Positions 34,968-43,317 of a stretch of DNA of 64,000 nt are shown one piece after another. Each line of letters opens with the position of its first letter. Within the stretch, counting starts at the first letter, position 1. Position numbers and translations under genes: made by a program. Under the pieces are notes generated by a model. That model did no database searches. It was not told the origin of the DNA and worked only from the letters and a program-made list of their open reading frames with translations. Location of the stretch: NCBI GenBank assembly GCA_045633845.1, contig JAZQZC010000046.1, positions 75,382 through 139,381 of the forward strand, read 5' to 3'. The DNA comes from RGIG4708 sp045633845 (GTDB lineage Bacteria > Bacillota > Clostridia > UMGS1810).

Positions 34968-34990
34968 ATCAGTGTAAAGGAGATATGTCT

Positions 34991-35404
34991 ATGCGTATAA
35001 TGGGAATTGACTATGGCGATGCAAGGGTAGGTGTGGCTGTAAGCGATGCACTTGGCATTACCGCGCAGGGAGTTGCTACTGTTCCAAACAAAGTGTATTC
35101 AAAAATGCTCGAAAGGCTTGCAGCACTTGTAAACGAATATAACACCCCCACAGTTGTTATCGGTTTGCCAAAGAATATGGATGGCACCGAGGGCGAAAGA
35201 TGCGATGTAACAAAAGCATTTGCAAGCGACCTTAAGGATAAATGCCCCGAAATACAAATAATATTTCGTGATGAAAGGCTGTCTACCGTTCAGGCGGCAG
35301 GTATCCTCAATGTCACAAATACACGAGGCAAAGACCGCAAAAATATTATAGACACCGTGTCGGCATGCATTATACTCGAAGACTACTTAAATTCTATAAA
35401 ATAA
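34991..35404 (+). CDS. ruvX: Holliday junction resolvase-like protein RuvX (YqgF)
   Basis: 137 residues from ATG 34991, 8 nt after AAAGGAG; an ATG six bases earlier sits only 2 nt from it. RNase H fold: MGIDYGDARVGVAVSDALG (first Asp), VIGLPKNMDGTEGERC, and FRDERLSTVQA followed by KDRKNIIDTVSACIILEDYL (last acidic residue). YqgF acts on 5' pre-16S rRNA ends in E. coli. Followed by the DUF1292 gene as usual in Firmicutes. Confidence 0.94.
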   Translation: MRIMGIDYGDARVGVAVSDALGITAQGVATVPNKVYSKMLERLAALVNEYNTPTVVIGLPKNMDGTEGERCDVTKAFASDLKDKCPEIQIIFRDERLSTVQAAGILNVTNTRGKDRKNIIDTVSACIILEDYLNSIK

Positions 35405-35418
35405 AGGAGATTATACCA

Positions 35419-35700
35419 ATGGAAGAAAACAGAAAAATTTTACCTTTTACAGATGACGAAGGAAATACAGTAGAGCTCGAAATTGTTGATTCATTTGAAA
35501 TGGACGACAAAAAATATGCAATTCTTGTTGAGCCCGAAGCAGACGATGGCGAGGATGAAGGTCTTGTATATATTATGGAAATTCAGAGCGATTCCGATGA
35601 AGAAATGATTCTTATCGAAATAGAAGAAGACGAAATTCTCGAAAAGGCTTTTGCTACCTTCCGCGAAAGATGCGAAGACGAATTCGATTTTGTTGACTGA
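35419..35700 (+). CDS. DUF1292 acidic protein (YrzB-like)
   Basis: 93 residues from ATG 35419, 8 nt after AAAGGAG. Very acidic. Family marks: FTDDEGNTVELEIVDSFEMDDKKYAILVEP and EGLVYIMEIQSDSDEEMILIEIEEDEILEKAFATF. Function unknown, always near ruvX. The neighbours ruvX and this gene share a transcript that ends before the 6S RNA. Confidence 0.92.
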   Translation: MEENRKILPFTDDEGNTVELEIVDSFEMDDKKYAILVEPEADDGEDEGLVYIMEIQSDSDEEMILIEIEEDEILEKAFATFRERCEDEFDFVD

Positions 35701-35709
35701 TTTTACCTG

Positions 35710-35739
35710 TTGATATTTAATTATATTTGGTGATATACT
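35710..35739 (+). promoter_or_regulatory. Candidate promoter of the 6S RNA
   Basis: TTGATA at 35710-35715, 18 nt, TATACT at 35734-35739. Transcription would start near 35746. It is followed at once by a perfect 12-bp stem (35741-35752 with 35776-35787). Confidence 0.6.
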
Positions 35740-35784
35740 TAAATCACAAAGAGTAAAATCGGGAAGATTGAGTATTCTTTGTGA

Positions 35785-35980
35785 TTTAAAATTCCCTGCG
35801 GGGTGCGTTATACTGGTGTTATTTTAACCAACAAGTTTAATACGGAATCCTAACTCCGGATGTGGCTGTAGACCATGCATCAACTTAAAGCAAGGGAACA
35901 AAAGCAACCGGGCGGAGTCCACCTGCAATGCAGGTTAAAAATATAGCCATTAGACGGCTTCTGCGGGGATATATTTGTAT
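35785..35980 (+). ncRNA. ssrS: 6S RNA
   Basis: RNA that traps housekeeping RNA polymerase by mimicking an open promoter. A GC-rich closing stem pairs ATTCCCTGC at 35791-35799 with GCGGGGAT at 35963-35970 (one bulged base). Inside are large unpaired and AT-rich stretches and short stems (CGGA..TCCG near 35853; CCTGCAATGCAGG at 35921-35933). The region between the DUF1292 and tcdA genes has no plausible ORF, has its own promoter and terminator, and the location beside tcdA (yrvM) matches Bacillus subtilis 6S-2 (bsrB). A covariance-model match to Rfam RF00013 would settle it. An upstream 12-bp stem may be a 5' extension trimmed on maturation. Confidence 0.8.
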
Positions 35981-35983
35981 AAT

Positions 35984-36016
35984 TAGCCAAACAATTTTTG
36001 TTGTTTGGCTTTTTTG
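35984..36016 (+). terminator. Rho-independent terminator of the 6S RNA
   Basis: Stem AGCCAAACAA and TTGTTTGGCT with a 6-nt loop, then TTTTTT. Just before the tcdA ribosome binding site. Confidence 0.9.
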
Positions 36017-36036
36017 CTTTACGGGAGATTATTAGT

Positions 36037-36741
36037 ATGTTTGAAGATACAATGTACCACAGAACCTCGTTGCTTGTGGGTAACGACGGAATAGCAAAAC
36101 TAAAAAACGCAAATGTGTGGGTATTTGGCGTAGGTGGAGTAGGTGGCTTTGCTGCCGAGGCTTTGGTAAGAGCAGGAGTCGGCAGTATTACCGTTGTAGA
36201 TAACGATACTGTAAATGTTACAAACATCAACAGACAGATAATTGCTCTTCGCTCCACAATCGGTATGCCAAAGGTTGAAGCATTTTTACTGCGTGCAAAG
36301 GATATCAACCCCGATATCAAAATCACTTGCTTTAACAAGTGTTACCTGCCTCAAAACAGCAGCGAGTTTGACTTTTCAAAAGCCGATTATGTAATTGACG
36401 CGGTAGATATGGTAGCCGCCAAAATAGAGCTTGCCAAAAAAGCAAAGGAATATGGTGTGCCAATAATATCATCTATGGGCACAGGCAACAAGCTCACAAA
36501 CACAGAGTTTCAGATAACAGATATATATAAAACAGACACAGACCCTCTTGCAAAGGTAATGCGCAGAGAACTCAAAAAACATGGAATAGACAAACTTACT
36601 GTTGTATACTCCCGTTCAAAACCCGTTAAAATTCAAAGTGAAAACGGCGAAAGACCCGTTACTGCAAGTGTGCCGTGGGTGCCGTCGGTTGGTGGGCTTA
36701 TAATAGCAGGCAAAGTTATTGAAGATATATTGAGAGGATGA
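36037..36741 (+). CDS. tcdA: tRNA threonylcarbamoyladenosine dehydratase
   Basis: 234 residues from ATG 36037 (MFEDTMYHRTSLLVGNDGI), GGGAGA upstream. E1-like ThiF fold: the nucleotide loop VWVFGVGGVGGFAAEALVRAGVG, then DNDTVNVTNINRQIIAL and DYVIDAVDMVAAKIELAKKA. Dehydrates t6A37 to cyclic ct6A. It complements tsaB and tsaE upstream in the window. The usual tail near the C-terminus VPWVPSVGGLIIAGKVI is present. Confidence 0.94.
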   Translation: MFEDTMYHRTSLLVGNDGIAKLKNANVWVFGVGGVGGFAAEALVRAGVGSITVVDNDTVNVTNINRQIIALRSTIGMPKVEAFLLRAKDINPDIKITCFNKCYLPQNSSEFDFSKADYVIDAVDMVAAKIELAKKAKEYGVPIISSMGTGNKLTNTEFQITDIYKTDTDPLAKVMRRELKKHGIDKLTVVYSRSKPVKIQSENGERPVTASVPWVPSVGGLIIAGKVIEDILRG

Positions 36742-36746
36742 CATAA

Positions 36747-38150
36747 ATGTACAACGCAAATTACGAAATGTTTAAAGGAATGATAGCAGGCAAAAAGGTT
36801 GCTGTGTTGGGACTTGGCATAAGCAACATTCCTGCAATAAAGTTTTTGCACAAACACGGTGCAATAATTACGGGATGTGACAAAAATACACAAAGCAGCT
36901 TCAGCAGCGAAATAATGAACACCCTTACTGCTTGCTGTTCAAGGCTTAACCTTGGTGACAATTATCTCCAAAATCTTACAGAGTACGATATTATTTTAAA
37001 ATCACCGGGCATAAAGCCTCATATTCCCCAAATTCAGGATGCAATAAAGTCGGGTGTAACAGTTACAAGTGAGATGGAAATATTTATGTCACTTTGCCCC
37101 TGCAAAATGATTGGTGTAACAGGCAGCGACGGCAAAACCACCACAACAACCCTTATATACGAAATGCTAAAGCAAGACGGCAAAACCTGCCACGTTGGTG
37201 GAAACATCGGCACACCGCTTCTTGACAGGCTTGATTATATCAACGATACCGATTATGTGGTGCTTGAGCTTTCGAGCTTTCAGCTCCAGCTTATTGGCAT
37301 AAGCCCCGATATATCGGTAATAACAAACATTTCGCCCAATCACCTTGATTATCACAAGGATATGGCAGAATACACCGAGGCAAAAGCAAATATATTTAAG
37401 TTTCACGGCAAAGCCTCAAAGCTTGTTATCAATGCAGACAACGAGGTTACCACATCATTTGCAGGCAAGCAAAAGGGCGAGCTTGTGTATTTTTCACGCA
37501 AGACCGAAAAAAACGGCGCATACCTGCATCAAAACAAGCTTTGCTACAACGGTGATGTGGTAATGACACGTGAAGATATCAAAATCCGCGGCATACATAA
37601 TGTTGAAAATTACCTTGCTGCAATTGCGGCGGTGTACGACATTGTGGACAGAGAGTCTATGCTTTATGTTGCACGCAATTTTGGCGGTGTAGAGCATCGT
37701 ATGGAATTTGTGCGGGAGCTAAACGGCGTTGAATTTTACAACGACTCAATCGGTTCTTCGCCAACACGAACCATTGCAGGTCTTAAGGCACACGACGGCA
37801 AAATTGTGCTTATTGCAGGCGGCTACGACAAAAAATTGAGCTTTGACGAGCTTGGCATCGTTGTAAAGGATACCGTGTCTGCACTTGTGCTTTGCGGTGC
37901 CACGGCTGATGCGATAGAAAAATCTGTAAAAGCTGCATACAATCCAAACGAAAAGCTTATAAATATACTCAAAACAACCTCATTTGAGCAGGCTATAAAG
38001 GGTGCATATGCTCTTGCAAAGGCATTAACGGCTACCTGCAACGAAAAGGTTTCCGTTATACTTTCGCCCGCGTGTGCAAGCTTTGATATGTTCAAAAATT
38101 TTGAGGTAAGAGGCAACACATTTAAAGATATTGTTAACACATTGGAGTAG
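36747..38150 (+). CDS. murD: UDP-N-acetylmuramoyl-L-alanine:D-glutamate ligase
   Basis: 467 residues. Adds D-glutamate, made by MurI in this window, to the muramyl peptide. N-terminal UDP-binding KKVAVLGLGISNIPAIKFL, ATP loop GVTGSDGKTTTTTLIYEML, ELSSFQLQLI, NISPNHLDYHKDM (carbamylated Lys region), and the C-terminal DSIGSSPTRTIAGLKAHDGKIVLIAGGYDKKLSF. The start is 5 nt after tcdA, after GAGAGG. Confidence 0.95.
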   Translation: MYNANYEMFKGMIAGKKVAVLGLGISNIPAIKFLHKHGAIITGCDKNTQSSFSSEIMNTLTACCSRLNLGDNYLQNLTEYDIILKSPGIKPHIPQIQDAIKSGVTVTSEMEIFMSLCPCKMIGVTGSDGKTTTTTLIYEMLKQDGKTCHVGGNIGTPLLDRLDYINDTDYVVLELSSFQLQLIGISPDISVITNISPNHLDYHKDMAEYTEAKANIFKFHGKASKLVINADNEVTTSFAGKQKGELVYFSRKTEKNGAYLHQNKLCYNGDVVMTREDIKIRGIHNVENYLAAIAAVYDIVDRESMLYVARNFGGVEHRMEFVRELNGVEFYNDSIGSSPTRTIAGLKAHDGKIVLIAGGYDKKLSFDELGIVVKDTVSALVLCGATADAIEKSVKAAYNPNEKLINILKTTSFEQAIKGAYALAKALTATCNEKVSVILSPACASFDMFKNFEVRGNTFKDIVNTLE

Positions 38151-38161
38151 GTGATATTAAA

Positions 38162-39205
38162 GTGTTTGATACTGAATTAATACAAAAACTGTCTGATTTA
38201 AGCGGGGTTTCGGGCTACGAGCACAATGTTGGCAAGTTTGTAACCGATTTGTTTGCCAAATACTGTGATGAGGTAAGCTCAGATAATATGGGCAACATTA
38301 TTGCTGTAAAAAAATCACAGTGCAAAAACCCATACAAGCTTATGATCGAAGCTCATATGGACGAAATAGGGCTTATGGTAACCAATATAGATGAAAAAGG
38401 ATTTTTGTATTTTACGTGCGTTGGCGGCATTGACCCGCGCATACTTTTGGCAAACGAGGTTGTCGTGCACGGAAAAGCGGATTTGTACGGCATAATAGGT
38501 GCAAAGCCTCCACACATTTTAACAGCAGAACAAAAAACAAAAACAGTGCCCGTAGATAAGCTCTACATCGACATCGGTATGGATAAGGAGCACGCAAAGA
38601 GCGTTGTATCACCAGGCGATACCGTCACTTTTAAAAATAAATTTTTAAAGCTGCAAAACGGCATTGTGAGCACCAAAAGTCAGGATGACCGCACCTCGGT
38701 TGCCATACTTGCATCTGTTATGAAAAAGCTTGCTAATATAAATTGCCCCTACGATTTGTATTTTGTTGCATCGGTTCAGGAGGAGGTAGGGCTTCGAGGT
38801 GCAAAAACCGCCGCATACGGAATTAATCCCGATATGGCTATTGTAATTGATGTGTGCCACGCCTCAACTCCCGACTGTTCAGGCGGAGCGTACGATTTTG
38901 GCAGCGGTGCAATACTCACAAAAGGGCCAAACATTCATCCCAAAATGCTTGGCAGAGTTTTGTCGGCTCTTGATGATAGCGGCATCAGTTATCAGATAGA
39001 TGTAGAGGGTGGCGACACAGGCACAAATGCGTGGGCAGTTCAGGTTTCGCGCTGCGGTATACCGACAGTTTTGTTTTCGGTTCCGCTCAGGTATATGCAC
39101 ACCCCTGTGGAAACTGTAAGCACAGATGATTTGTCTGTTATTGTCAATTCAATTTGTGCCTTTTGCAGCGAGAGCGATGATACGGAGGGTTGGCTATGTT
39201 ATTAA
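38162..39205 (+). CDS. M42-family glutamyl/leucyl aminopeptidase (copy 1)
   Basis: 347 residues, GTG start after GTAGGTGATAT. Dinuclear metal peptidase: MIEAHMDEIGLMV (first His), the inserted domain from about 70 to 155, then STKSQDDRTSVAIL, ASVQEEVGLRGAKTA (catalytic Glu pair), VIDVCHASTPDC and the C-terminal YMHTPVETVSTDDL His. The bridging Asp motif is KSQDDR instead of the usual KALDDR, but the metal Asp itself is kept. First of three tandem paralogues; overlaps copy 2 by 10 nt. Confidence 0.9.
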   Translation: MFDTELIQKLSDLSGVSGYEHNVGKFVTDLFAKYCDEVSSDNMGNIIAVKKSQCKNPYKLMIEAHMDEIGLMVTNIDEKGFLYFTCVGGIDPRILLANEVVVHGKADLYGIIGAKPPHILTAEQKTKTVPVDKLYIDIGMDKEHAKSVVSPGDTVTFKNKFLKLQNGIVSTKSQDDRTSVAILASVMKKLANINCPYDLYFVASVQEEVGLRGAKTAAYGINPDMAIVIDVCHASTPDCSGGAYDFGSGAILTKGPNIHPKMLGRVLSALDDSGISYQIDVEGGDTGTNAWAVQVSRCGIPTVLFSVPLRYMHTPVETVSTDDLSVIVNSICAFCSESDDTEGWLCY

Positions 39206-40224
39206 AACAATTAACTTCCATCAACGGTGTTTCGGGCAACGAGTACAAGGTGCATGAGTTTATAATAGAACAAATAAAGCCGTATGTTGATGATATTATT
39301 ACAGACAGTATGGGCAGCGTAATTGCATACAAAAAAGGCACTGCACACAGTGGCAAAACTGTTATGATTTGCGCTCATATGGACGAGGTCGGCTTTATAG
39401 TTTCGGATATCACCGAAAACGGTTTTGTCAAATTTAAGCAAATTGGCGGCTTTGACGAGCGCATACTTCTTACACAGCGTGTAGTTATCGAAAATGAAAA
39501 AAATTCCGTAAACGGAGTTATGGGTATAAAAGCAGTGCATTTGCAAACTAAAACCGAGCGTGCAAATGTTGTAAGTATGGACAGTATGTATATAGACATC
39601 GGCGCAAAGGACAAAGCCGATGCGTTAAAATATGTGTCAAAGGGCGACTACATTGCATTTGACAGCGACTATACCGAATTTGGCGATGGTTTTGTAAAAG
39701 CCAAGGCTCTTGACGACAGGGTGGGCTGTGCCATAATGCTTGAGCTTGTAAAGGGGACATACAACAACGATTTGTATTTTTGCTTCTCCACTCAGGAGGA
39801 GGTTGGCTTGCGGGGTTCAAGAGTTATTGCCCACAGGCTCAATAGCGACATTGCAATAGTGCTTGAGGCTACAACTGCGGCAGACATTCCTTTTACCGAT
39901 GATTATATGCATTGTACAACCCTTGGCGACGGCCCTGTAATTTCTGTTATGGACAGAGCGTCATATTCAAACAAAAATCTTAATAAGTTTGTATGCGATG
40001 TTGCAGAAAGCAACAACATAAAATATCAGTTCAAACGCACAATAAACGGTGGCAATGATGCAGGCGGCATTCAGGCAACCTCGTCACCTGTTCGGGTGTG
40101 TGCAATATCTCTGCCATGCAGATATATACATTCTCCTGTTTGTACCGCAAAGCTGTGCGATGTTGATGCTATGTATAAGCTTGCGTTTAATGTAGCAAAA
40201 AATATAGATAAATTCGAGGTTTAA
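39196..40224 (+). CDS. M42-family aminopeptidase (copy 2)
   Basis: 342 residues from ATG 39196 with GGAGGG at 39184-39189; a TTG six bases earlier is rejected. All M42 metal positions are present: ICAHMDEVGFIVS, KALDDRVGCAIM, STQEEVGLRGSRV, VLEATTAADIP, and YIHSPVCTAKLCD. The ATTAADIP segment differs from copies 1 and 3 (DVCHAS, DVTATG), so substrate range may have diverged. The start lies inside copy 1, so the two are translated together. Confidence 0.92.
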   Translation: MLLKQLTSINGVSGNEYKVHEFIIEQIKPYVDDIITDSMGSVIAYKKGTAHSGKTVMICAHMDEVGFIVSDITENGFVKFKQIGGFDERILLTQRVVIENEKNSVNGVMGIKAVHLQTKTERANVVSMDSMYIDIGAKDKADALKYVSKGDYIAFDSDYTEFGDGFVKAKALDDRVGCAIMLELVKGTYNNDLYFCFSTQEEVGLRGSRVIAHRLNSDIAIVLEATTAADIPFTDDYMHCTTLGDGPVISVMDRASYSNKNLNKFVCDVAESNNIKYQFKRTINGGNDAGGIQATSSPVRVCAISLPCRYIHSPVCTAKLCDVDAMYKLAFNVAKNIDKFEV

Positions 40225-40404
40225 TAACGTGAAAGTTTCTTTCACGTTATCGCCTCCGGCGGATTATATGCCCGTGCGAAATTTTCTTCGCGTTCGCTCA
40301 GAAACGCACATGGGCGTAAAAATCTCTTGTCATTCCTTGCCATACGGATAAGAGAATTTTGATTAATATTTGTGCCGACGTATGGCGGCGGAAAGGAGAT
40401 TTTT
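40225..40404. repeat. Structured 180-bp gap with three nested inverted repeats
   Basis: AACGTGAAAG and CTTTCACGTT form a hairpin at 40226-40249, right after the M42 copy 2 stop. Next come GCCCGTGCG and CGCACATGGGC (40269-40314). AAAATCTCTT pairs with AAGAGAATTTT (about 40318-40361), and GCCATACG with CGTATGGC nearby. GC content at the centre is higher than in flanking genes. It may be a small non-coding or palindromic element inserted between two tandem paralogues; no ORF is convincing. Confidence 0.5.
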
Positions 40405-41397
40405 ATGGAACTGCTAAAAAAACTTACACAATCCTTTGCAACTTCGGGTAACGAAGAGGCTCTGTCACAAATAATTATAGACGAAATAAAGCCATTTGTC
40501 GATGAGGTGTACACCGACGCTCTTGGTAATATTGTTGCACACAAAAAAGGAGGCGGCAAAAAGCTTATGCTTGCAGCACACCTTGACGAAATTGGCATAA
40601 TGGTAACATACGTAGAAAAAAACGGTTTTTTGCGTTTTGCACCAGTAGGCGGCGTTGACGTAAACACACTTATAAACAGACGAGTTGTGTTTCAAAACGG
40701 GACTGTGGGCGTAGTGAGCTGCGAGGCAAATATTGACATCAAAAAAGAGCTTAATTTTTCTAAAATGTATATAGACATATGCTCAATCGATGAAGAGGAT
40801 GCCAAAACCAAAGTTAATATCGGCGATACCGCTGTTTTTGAAGGCGGCTTCGTTCAAAACTCCAATTGCGTAGTAAGCAAGGCTCTCGACAACAGAGCAG
40901 GGGTATATGCTCTTTGCAATATTATAAAGCTGGCAAAATCACCTGCATTTGATATGCACTATGTGTTTACCACTCAGGAGGAAATCGGGCTGCGAGGTGC
41001 AAAGGCAAGCGCCTTTTGTATCAATCCCGACTATGCACTTGCCATAGATGTTACCGCAACGGGCGACACACCAAATTGCCCTGTAAGCTGCGTAAAGCTT
41101 GGCGGTGGAGTGTGCATCAAAATTATGGATAAATCTGTAATAGCAAGCCCTGTAATGAGAAGAAGCCTTGAGGATTGTGCAAAACAAAACAATATTGCTT
41201 ATCAAAACGAAATTCTTGCATTTGGCGGAACCGATGCAGGCGCAATACAAACAGTGTGCGACGGTGTTGTTACGGGTGCAATTTCCATACCTGTGCGCTA
41301 TGTGCACACCCCATGCGAAACTGCAAGCATTAGTGATATTAACGGCGCAATTGATTTGGCAGTTAAATTTATTTCCAAAGACTACATTACAAAGTGA
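40405..41397 (+). CDS. M42-family aminopeptidase (copy 3)
   Basis: 330 residues from ATG 40405 (GGAAAGGAG upstream). Metal motifs: LAAHLDEIGIMVTY, SKALDNRAGVYAL (DN in place of DD), TTQEEIGLRGAKASA, AIDVTATGDTPNC and YVHTPCETASISD. The DN change at the first bridging Asp is seen only here; the Asp before it is retained, so activity is plausible. Separated from copy 2 by the structured gap, unlike copies 1 and 2. Confidence 0.9.
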   Translation: MELLKKLTQSFATSGNEEALSQIIIDEIKPFVDEVYTDALGNIVAHKKGGGKKLMLAAHLDEIGIMVTYVEKNGFLRFAPVGGVDVNTLINRRVVFQNGTVGVVSCEANIDIKKELNFSKMYIDICSIDEEDAKTKVNIGDTAVFEGGFVQNSNCVVSKALDNRAGVYALCNIIKLAKSPAFDMHYVFTTQEEIGLRGAKASAFCINPDYALAIDVTATGDTPNCPVSCVKLGGGVCIKIMDKSVIASPVMRRSLEDCAKQNNIAYQNEILAFGGTDAGAIQTVCDGVVTGAISIPVRYVHTPCETASISDINGAIDLAVKFISKDYITK

Positions 41398-41407
41398 GGA
41401 AAAACTC

Positions 41408-42682
41408 ATGATAAAACAATTACTTAAAGATAACTATAACATAAGCGACGAGTTGCTTAAGGTATACGACAAAACTATGGTAGATATTGCTCCTTATTTA
41501 AAAAGAGCAGACGACATTGCCGAAATAAACACCGCCAAGGTTTTAAAAGCCTTTTCCGACAATTGCGTGTCGGAGGCACACCTTGGCTCAACCACAGGCT
41601 ACGGCTACGACGATGTTGGCAGAGATACACTGGATAAAATCTACGCTCAGGTTTTTGGGGCAGAGGATGCAATTGTCCGCCACAATATTGTTAACGGAAC
41701 TATGGCTATTGCGGCATGCTTTTTTGGCATACTTCGCCCGGGCGATACACTTGTGAGCGCAACAGGCAAGCCATATGATACTCTCGAGGAGGTTATCGGC
41801 ATAACAGGTGAGGCGGGCAATGGCTCACTTAAGGATTTAGGCGTAAAATATAAACAGGTAGACCTTGTTAACAACAAGGTGGATTTTGATGCTCTTGGCG
41901 ATGCGCTTAAAGACCCAACTGTTAAAGCTGTGGAAATTCAGCGTTCAAAAGGATATGCGTGGCGCAATTCTTTTTCTGTTGAGGAAATTGGCGAGATAAT
42001 TGCTTTTGTCAAAGCTGTTAACAAGGATGTTGTGTGCATAGTAGACAACTGCTATGGCGAATTTGTATCCGAAACTGAACCTACACAAGTTGGCGCCGAC
42101 CTTATTGTCGGCTCACTTATAAAAAATCCAGGCGGCGCCCTTGCCCGCAGCGGCGGCTACATAGCAGGCACCAAAAAATGCGTTGAGCTTGTGTCATATA
42201 GGCTCACCTGTCCTGGAATTGGCAGAGAGTGCGGCGCAACACTCGACAACAACCGCAGTATGTATCAGGGCTTTTTTATGGCACCTCATATTGTTGCACA
42301 AAGCATAAAAGCAGGTATATTTTGCAGTGCACTTTTTGAAAATCTCGGCTTTGAAGTAACACCATCCTACAAGGATATCCGCTCCGACATCATAACCTCG
42401 ATAAAGCTTGGCGCTCCTCAAAAGCTTGTGGAATTCTGCAAGGGCATACAAAAAGGCTCGCCAATAGACAGCTTTGTTGAACCAAGCCCCTGGGCAATGC
42501 CTGGCTATCAGGACGAGGTTATTATGGCGGCAGGTGCATTTACGCAAGGTTCTTCTATCGAAATTTCGGCAGACGGACCTATGCGCGAGCCATATGTTGC
42601 ATATTTTCAGGGCGGCATAACCTTTGAATCTGCAAAGCTTCCTGTGCTTTTTGCTGCACAAAATGTACTAAATGCGAGGTAA
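41408..42682 (+). CDS. YnbB-like PLP enzyme (methionine gamma-lyase family / aluminium resistance protein)
   Basis: 424 residues from ATG 41408 (GAGGAAAAACTC upstream); a far upstream start inside the M42 gene is artefactual. Fold-type I PLP enzyme: HLGSTTGYGYDDVGRDTLDKIYA, VRHNIVNGTMAIA, CIVDNCYGEFVSETEP (Asp for the pyridine N), and GSLIKNPGGALARSGGYIAG with the PLP lysine. The old aluminium-resistance name is not a proven role. It likely cleaves a sulfur amino acid or amino acid derivative. The next gene, a tiny Cys-rich protein, follows by 4 nt. Confidence 0.88.
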   Translation: MIKQLLKDNYNISDELLKVYDKTMVDIAPYLKRADDIAEINTAKVLKAFSDNCVSEAHLGSTTGYGYDDVGRDTLDKIYAQVFGAEDAIVRHNIVNGTMAIAACFFGILRPGDTLVSATGKPYDTLEEVIGITGEAGNGSLKDLGVKYKQVDLVNNKVDFDALGDALKDPTVKAVEIQRSKGYAWRNSFSVEEIGEIIAFVKAVNKDVVCIVDNCYGEFVSETEPTQVGADLIVGSLIKNPGGALARSGGYIAGTKKCVELVSYRLTCPGIGRECGATLDNNRSMYQGFFMAPHIVAQSIKAGIFCSALFENLGFEVTPSYKDIRSDIITSIKLGAPQKLVEFCKGIQKGSPIDSFVEPSPWAMPGYQDEVIMAAGAFTQGSSIEISADGPMREPYVAYFQGGITFESAKLPVLFAAQNVLNAR

Positions 42683-42686
42683 AATT

Positions 42687-42869
42687 ATGAAACGATGTAT
42701 TTTGGATGATAAAAAAATCTGCAATAACTGCCACGATTGCGATATGTGCGACCTTGACCCAAGCAAGGTTTGCGACAACTGCGGCAAATGCATCGACACT
42801 GGCGAGGATAATCGCACAATCGAAATAGACAGAATATATATGTTTGAGGATGAATACCAAAGAGGGTAA
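42687..42869 (+). CDS. Small cysteine-rich protein
   Basis: 60 residues from ATG 42687, with GAGG 8 nt upstream. Eight of its first 40 residues are Cys, in CNNCHDCDMC, CDNCGKC pairs that suggest zinc or iron-sulfur binding. The rest is acidic (EDNRTIEIDRIYMFEDEYQRG). No known domain is recognised. Gene spacing suggests a shared transcript with the PLP enzyme. It is the last gene before the accessory region. Confidence 0.75.
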   Translation: MKRCILDDKKICNNCHDCDMCDLDPSKVCDNCGKCIDTGEDNRTIEIDRIYMFEDEYQRG

Positions 42870-42871
42870 TT

Positions 42872-42944
42872 GGTGACGTGCCTGTTTTTGCACATTTTTG
42901 AATATTGTTTTAACGTAAAAACGTGTAAATCAGGCACGTCCCCA
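42872..42944. repeat. Palindromic element C (GGTGACGTGCCTG...CAGGCACGTCCCC)
   Basis: Arms GACGTGCCTG (42875-42884) and CAGGCACGTC (42931-42940), with weaker inner pairing (TTTTTGCAC with GTGTAAA). It marks the border between the chromosomal genes and the mosaic region. Same general motif type as elements A and B, with GGTGAC at one edge and GTCCCC at the other. Confidence 0.7.
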
Positions 42945-43036
42945 ACAGCAAATCGCGCTGATTTTCTATTTTTTGATGTGTGACATGTATTATATCAATA
43001 CATAATCCTTATGAATAAAATTTATATTTTTAGATG

Positions 43037-43065
43037 TTGACGGGTATCGAGATCTATGCTACAAT
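43037..43065 (+). promoter_or_regulatory. Orphan promoter upstream of a tiny ORF
   Basis: TTGACG at 43037-43042, 17 nt, TACAAT at 43060-43065: near-consensus. It drives no obvious gene. Downstream at 43094-43129 there is an 11-codon ORF (MHRKNDVILYD) with AGAGGA 8 nt before it; it may be a leader peptide or a relic of a lost gene. The rest of 42945-43188 shows no coding sequence. Confidence 0.55.
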
Positions 43066-43188
43066 TGTGTCAAAAAAACAGAGGATAAAGACAATGCATC
43101 GTAAAAATGATGTTATTCTTTATGATTAATAGGGGAAAGTATCTACATCCTTTGTAATGATAAAGATATTTTAATTTAGTCTCTGTAT

Positions 43189-43317
43189 TAGATAAGTATT
43201 GGTATGCATAAATCACCTTTTTATTCATTTTTGGTGAATACCCAATAAAAAGGAGCAAGGTATATTTCAACCTTGCTCCTATAGGATATATGCTATTTAG
43301 TTCAACAAATTGGAATT
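43189..43317. repeat. Structured repeat, copy 1
   Basis: Begins with TAGATAAGTATTG (43189-43201), has the hairpin AGGAGCAAGG with CCTTGCTCCT (43251-43280 area), and ends with the 24-nt block 43294-43317 (key bases TATTTAGTTCAAC then AAATTGGAATT). Copy 2 is at 45982-46090. It sits right at the stop of the xre gene on the minus strand. Confidence 0.7.

Noticed and set aside
43070..43270. 66-residue minus-strand ORF between the Cys-rich gene and the structured repeat
   Set aside because: No ribosome binding site, no recognisable domain, and it covers an orphan promoter and part of a structured repeat. More likely chance.
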